Of a DNA stretch of 63,076 nucleotides, positions 60,010 through 63,076 are shown piece after piece. The first letter of the stretch is position 1. Every line of letters starts with the position of its first letter. Both the position numbers and the translations under genes were made by a program. This DNA is from an uncultured Oscillibacter sp. Lineage in GTDB: Bacteria > Bacillota > Clostridia > Oscillospirales > Oscillospiraceae. Location of the stretch: assembly GCA_910584075.1 (NCBI GenBank), contig CAJTZI010000010.1, forward strand, positions 1-63,076, written 5' to 3'. Under the pieces are notes generated by a model. It made no database searches and had not been told where the DNA came from. It saw nothing but the letters and a program-made list of their open reading frames with translations.

Positions 60010-60372
60010 TTAAGCCAGGGCCTCGTTTAGGGCCTGGAGCAGGTTTTCTCTGGTGATGGGCTTGTAGAGAAATGTCTTGGCCCCAATGTCATGGGCCTCG
60101 TTGATGGTGTCGTCATATACCAGGGAGGAGATCATGATAATCCGGGCGTCGGGGTGCTCCTCCAGAATAATCTTCGCGGTCTCCAGACCGTCAATGCCGG
60201 GCATGATGATGTCCATGGTGACGACGTCGGGCTGGAGCTCTTCATAGCGGGCGATGGCGTCCTCACCGTTTTCGCAGTATGCCGCCATCTCAAAGTCGGA
60301 CCCCTCTAAAAGCTTGCAGATCTGCAGCTCCATCATCCGGGAATCATCTACCACCAAGACCTGCTTTTTCAT
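60010..60372 (-). CDS. CheY-like response regulator (receiver domain only)
   Basis: A 120-aa single receiver domain: VLVVDDSRMMELQICKLL has the acidic pair, PDVVTMDIIMPGIDGLE holds the phospho-acceptor Asp, IIMISSLVYDD carries the Ser/Thr switch and AKTFLYKPITREN the Lys-Pro. No output domain follows. The CheX-like gene lies upstream on the same strand, so this is a CheY with its phosphatase partner. Start ATG 60372 has AAGGATG upstream. Confidence 0.9.
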   Translation of the reverse strand: MKKQVLVVDDSRMMELQICKLLEGSDFEMAAYCENGEDAIARYEELQPDVVTMDIIMPGIDGLETAKIILEEHPDARIIMISSLVYDDTINEAHDIGAKTFLYKPITRENLLQALNEALA

Positions 60373-60564
60373 AAATCCACATCCTTTTTTTGTAAATATA
60401 AGGAGCTGTACAGACAGGCGGAAGCGCACGGATTGACGAGAAAATTTTTCGTCCGGCAAGGAGGGAAAACGCAGGGGTTCCAACGGGTTTCAAGCGTTTC
60501 CCGCGCGGTCCGGGCGGAAAATTTTCCATCAAGATGTGTGCCGCCGCATATTGTACAGTTGTTT

Positions 60565-61044
60565 TTAAGCGCGGCTGTCCGGAACGTCTTCCAGGGGGAC
60601 GTGGTGGATCAGCTGCGCGTGTTCGCTTTCATTGCCGGAGTAGCTGAGAACAATGTGGTCCCGGTGTCCCTCCGGCGCATAGCGCCCCGGCTGAAAGGCC
60701 GGAACACTGAACCGGGCGGGGATTCTGGTCAGCTGGAACAGCCGGGAGGCTACGTGCCCGCACAGCACGTTGATGTACTCCTTTGCCACATCCTCCATGT
60801 CCTGCCGCGTGATGTCCTCCGTCTGCATCATGTATTGCGCCATGCGGATCAGCAGAGGTCTTTCCGCGCACAGGGAAAGGGTCGTATGAAACCCTTTTTC
60901 AAAAACGATATAGACTGTATAAATCTCTCCCTCCGGCTCCGCTGTGTCCGGGCGGAGCCGGACGCCTGCCGCCTGGGGGGTGATTTCCCGGATGATCTGG
61001 TCAAAGATCTCCTCCAGGTCCTTCTGCGGCACCAAGGCATTCAT
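60565..61044 (-). CDS. CheX-like chemotaxis phosphatase-family protein
   Basis: A 159-aa protein resembling CheX/CheC-type phosphatases: LSLCAERPLLIRMAQYMMQ and DITRQDMEDVAKEYINVLCGHVASRL, containing the E-x-x-N pattern (EYIN) used for CheY dephosphorylation. It is the likely partner of the receiver gene downstream. No flagellar genes are visible here, so its signalling output is unknown. Confidence 0.75.
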   Translation of the reverse strand: MNALVPQKDLEEIFDQIIREITPQAAGVRLRPDTAEPEGEIYTVYIVFEKGFHTTLSLCAERPLLIRMAQYMMQTEDITRQDMEDVAKEYINVLCGHVASRLFQLTRIPARFSVPAFQPGRYAPEGHRDHIVLSYSGNESEHAQLIHHVPLEDVPDSRA

Positions 61045-61083
61045 ATGCAGTCCCCCTCTCTTCCGGTTTTCATGGCGCCGCGG

Positions 61084-62826
61084 CTACATGACCACGATCT
61101 CGCCGCACACCATTTTGACGACGCACTGCCGGGACTCCTGACGCAGGCGCAGGATCTCGTCCCCGAAGCTGATCTCTGTCCCGGGGTAGGCGAGGGAACA
61201 TTCCAGCCTTCCGCTCTCCGTCTCTTTCAGCGTCAGCTTGATGTCCGCCAGATCCTCCTCCAGCTGTTTGAGCTTGAGCTCAGCCACAGAGAGCTTCATT
61301 CGGGTCTTGGAGAGGATGCTGGATTTGGTGGGGCTGTCCAGCTGGCACTCCAGCTTTTCCAGCTCCATCTCCAGGTTCTTCAAATCCTTTCTGATGATCT
61401 CCCGCTCGAAGTTTGTGCAGGGCAGCCCGCCCAGGGCAATGGAGGTCCTGACCTCCGACAGGGAACCGATGGTCTGGACGTTCACCATCTTTGCCGCCCA
61501 GATCCGGCCGCCCATGATGCAGCCACGGCCGGAGCGGACCCGGACCTCTCCGTCGCAGTAGATGCTGCCGTTGATGATGCAGTCGGTCTGCAGGTTCTCC
61601 CGGGCATAGATGGTGGCATTTTCGATGTACTTGGAGAAGATGCTCCGGTGGGAGCGGACCACGGTGGTTCCGTCGCCCAGAATGCCCTTGACCACCACCA
61701 GGTCTCCGCCGGCCTCCACCGAGCTGCCGGCCTCGACGACGCCGCCTACGTGGATGTTGCCCATGGCCCGGATGGTGAAGCCGCTGAGCACGTCGCCCTC
61801 AATGTTGATGTCGCCGATAAAGTTGATGTCCCCTGTGGAGAAGTCCACATCGCCCTGGATGTCCAGTACGGGCTTGACCTGAAAGCTGCGGCCGGTGAAC
61901 TCCACATGGCCCGCCATGGAGGCGATGAGGGTAAGCCCGTCCTCGCTGATCTCGGTGTTCCGCCCCTTGGGCAGGGGAACGGATTTGCCGCTCTTGGCGG
62001 GGATCTCCTGATCCAGCACGGTCCGCCCGGGGTCGCCCTCTGTGGGCTGAATCAGCCGGCAGATCTCCTGCCCCAGCTTCACGTTGCGGATCAGATTCAG
62101 GTTGGTGTAGTCCACCTGCCCGAATTCATCCACCTCCAGCACCCGGTCGATGGACCGGGGGAAGTAGTCCACGATGTTGCCGTTTTCCCCGTCAAAGGCG
62201 GGCTTTCCCCTGGCGATGAGGAACAGGTGGAAATACCGCTCCTCGTCGTGGGACAGCCGGTCTACCAGGCGTTCGTCCACGCCGAAGGAGATGTCCTGAG
62301 CCAGCATAGTCCGCAAAAGCAGCTCTCGGTTCAGTTCCTGTCCCAGCCCTACGGGGGGGAACACGACGACCCAGGCGTACAGCTTATCCGCAGAGAGGAA
62401 GAAATAGGGCAGCGCGTCCAGGGACAGGGGGGCCTCCGGCTCCTGGTCCGGCTTCTTTTTGCCGAAGCGGCTGGGCTTCTCGCTGTCCCGGATCTGCTTC
62501 AGCCGCGCGCTGCACACGCTGGTCATGGACGAGCGTAGGCGGCCCAGCTCCCGCTGGATCATCTCCTGGGGGAGGACGCCGTCCGCATCCAGGCAGAGGC
62601 GGGGCGCGGGCAGATAGCCGGAGGTTCTCCGGCGCAGGTCGTAGAGGCGGAGGAGAGGGTGGTCCGGGGGAAGCTCCAGCCGGGACGGGTCAATGCTGCC
62701 GCCCACAGCGGTCTCCGCGGCGGTTTCCTCCGCAGCGGATTTCTGCTCCTCGTCCACAGTGCCGCCCGGTTCCGTCTCCGCTTTTGGGCCGAACAGAATA
62801 TTGGTGATCGTTTCCTTCAGTGACAT
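61084..62826 (-). CDS. FapA / DUF342-domain protein
   Basis: A 580-aa cytoplasmic protein. The N-terminal 220 residues are variable and partly charged. From about residue 230 the FapA core starts (VDYFPRSIDRVLEVDEFGQVDY), followed by a right-handed beta-helix of short repeats rich in Gly and Val (for example VDFSTGDINFIGDINIEGDV, IRAMGNIHVGGVVEAGSSVE), and a C-terminal coiled coil (about residues 475-545). FapA proteins are linked to polar or signalling complexes. It lies just ahead of cheX. Confidence 0.85.
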   Translation of the reverse strand: MSLKETITNILFGPKAETEPGGTVDEEQKSAAEETAAETAVGGSIDPSRLELPPDHPLLRLYDLRRRTSGYLPAPRLCLDADGVLPQEMIQRELGRLRSSMTSVCSARLKQIRDSEKPSRFGKKKPDQEPEAPLSLDALPYFFLSADKLYAWVVVFPPVGLGQELNRELLLRTMLAQDISFGVDERLVDRLSHDEERYFHLFLIARGKPAFDGENGNIVDYFPRSIDRVLEVDEFGQVDYTNLNLIRNVKLGQEICRLIQPTEGDPGRTVLDQEIPAKSGKSVPLPKGRNTEISEDGLTLIASMAGHVEFTGRSFQVKPVLDIQGDVDFSTGDINFIGDINIEGDVLSGFTIRAMGNIHVGGVVEAGSSVEAGGDLVVVKGILGDGTTVVRSHRSIFSKYIENATIYARENLQTDCIINGSIYCDGEVRVRSGRGCIMGGRIWAAKMVNVQTIGSLSEVRTSIALGGLPCTNFEREIIRKDLKNLEMELEKLECQLDSPTKSSILSKTRMKLSVAELKLKQLEEDLADIKLTLKETESGRLECSLAYPGTEISFGDEILRLRQESRQCVVKMVCGEIVVM

Positions 62827-62862
62827 CTTTGTACCACCGCCGTTTCCGAAAAATATATTTCT

Positions 62863-62891
62863 ATTATACGCGAACAGCGGCCGCTTGGCAA
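62863..62891 (-). promoter_or_regulatory. Promoter of the FapA-cheX-cheY group
   Basis: Minus strand TTGCCA (62886-62891) and TATAAT (62863-62868), 17 bp apart, about 40 nt before the FapA start. Confidence 0.8.
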
Positions 62892-63076
62892 GATGGGAGT
62901 TTTCAGGAGAGCGTCCAGTTGTGTGCTTTTATGATATTTCCTGAGAGAATGCTCATGTACGGTAAAGAAGCAAGCAACCGAAAACAAGGGATAGACCGCC
63001 AGCACCACACTATTCCGAACCAAAGAAACCAAAGACCAAAAGACAAGCATTATGGAAATGTGCATAACAGGCTATG
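62892..63076. other. Right window edge without a supported gene
   Basis: About 185 nt. Short open frames exist on both strands (a minus frame from 63065; a plus frame from about 62951 that leaves the window), but neither has a ribosome binding site or recognisable homology. The base composition is more AT-rich than the rest of the window, which may signal an insertion. Confidence 0.4.

Noticed and set aside
62817..63065. An 82-codon minus-strand ORF at the right edge.
   Set aside because: No ribosome binding site, overlaps the FapA promoter and start, and no recognisable family; kept only as an unassigned edge region.

Overview
The window is GC-rich (roughly 60% or more by eye) with Firmicutes-type promoters and ribosome binding sites. 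Its gene content (lysine-to-butyrate fermentation, anaerobic cobalamin synthesis, a B12 riboswitch, an ECF transporter module, a VanZ-like protein, and an SLH-type surface protein behind a c-di-GMP-type riboswitch) suggests a strict anaerobe of the gut Oscillospiraceae type (Flavonifractor/Intestinimonas/Lawsonibacter-like). The genus is my inference.

Layout. 1-2.2 kb is a graveyard of mobile and transporter fragments: an IS110 transposase fused in frame to a tyrosine-recombinase tail, the C-terminal tail of a serine recombinase, and a frameshifted solute-binding-protein tail. 2.2-4.0 kb (minus) holds a hypothetical gene, the YqgF/RuvX nuclease gene and a VanX-like D,D-dipeptidase lipoprotein gene. 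4.0-6.6 kb (plus) is rpmG-secE-nusG-rplK-rplA, ending in a terminator. 7.0-15.1 kb (plus) carries an rRNA-type methyltransferase, a VanZ-like protein, ecfA1-lipoprotein-ecfA2-ecfT, truA and membrane proteins; 15.2-18.7 kb has a ClpE-like AAA+ ATPase and a flavodoxin/ferredoxin fusion.

18.7-39.6 kb (minus) is a nearly unbroken, overlapping operon of about 20 kb. It runs from a cobalamin riboswitch through an exported CbiK-like chelatase, an accessory lipoprotein and an ABC importer, then cbiD, L, F, G, H, J, ET, A, cobT, cobU, cobS, a short CobU-like gene, cobC, cbiB, cobD, cbiP and cbiC. This covers most of the anaerobic corrin ring and nucleotide-loop pathway. A cob(I)alamin adenosyltransferase and the uroporphyrinogen-to-sirohydrochlorin steps are not in the window.

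39.9-57.2 kb is a lysine region: a LysO-type exporter, a LysR regulator, an NhaC-family transporter, and the operon kce-kdd-kamA-kamD-kamE. Next come kamC-kamB with an HxlR regulator, a divergent LysE exporter, kal, a PhzF-like gene, and the atoD/atoA CoA-transferase genes. Together they encode lysine to beta-lysine, 3,5-diaminohexanoate, 3-keto-5-aminohexanoate, 3-aminobutyryl-CoA, crotonyl-CoA, with acetoacetate handled by AtoDA. KamDE needs adenosylcobalamin, so the B12 operon next door probably supplies its cofactor. The most notable regulatory feature is a lysine riboswitch with a strong terminator hairpin placed before this degradation operon rather than before a biosynthesis or uptake gene.

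57.2-63.1 kb holds a GEMM-I (c-di-GMP type) riboswitch before a frameshifted SLH protein gene, a YrvL-like membrane protein, a NifX/NifB-like protein with a His/Cys-rich tail, an array of strong hairpins, and CheY-like, CheX-like and FapA/DUF342 genes. I found no tRNA, rRNA or CRISPR array.
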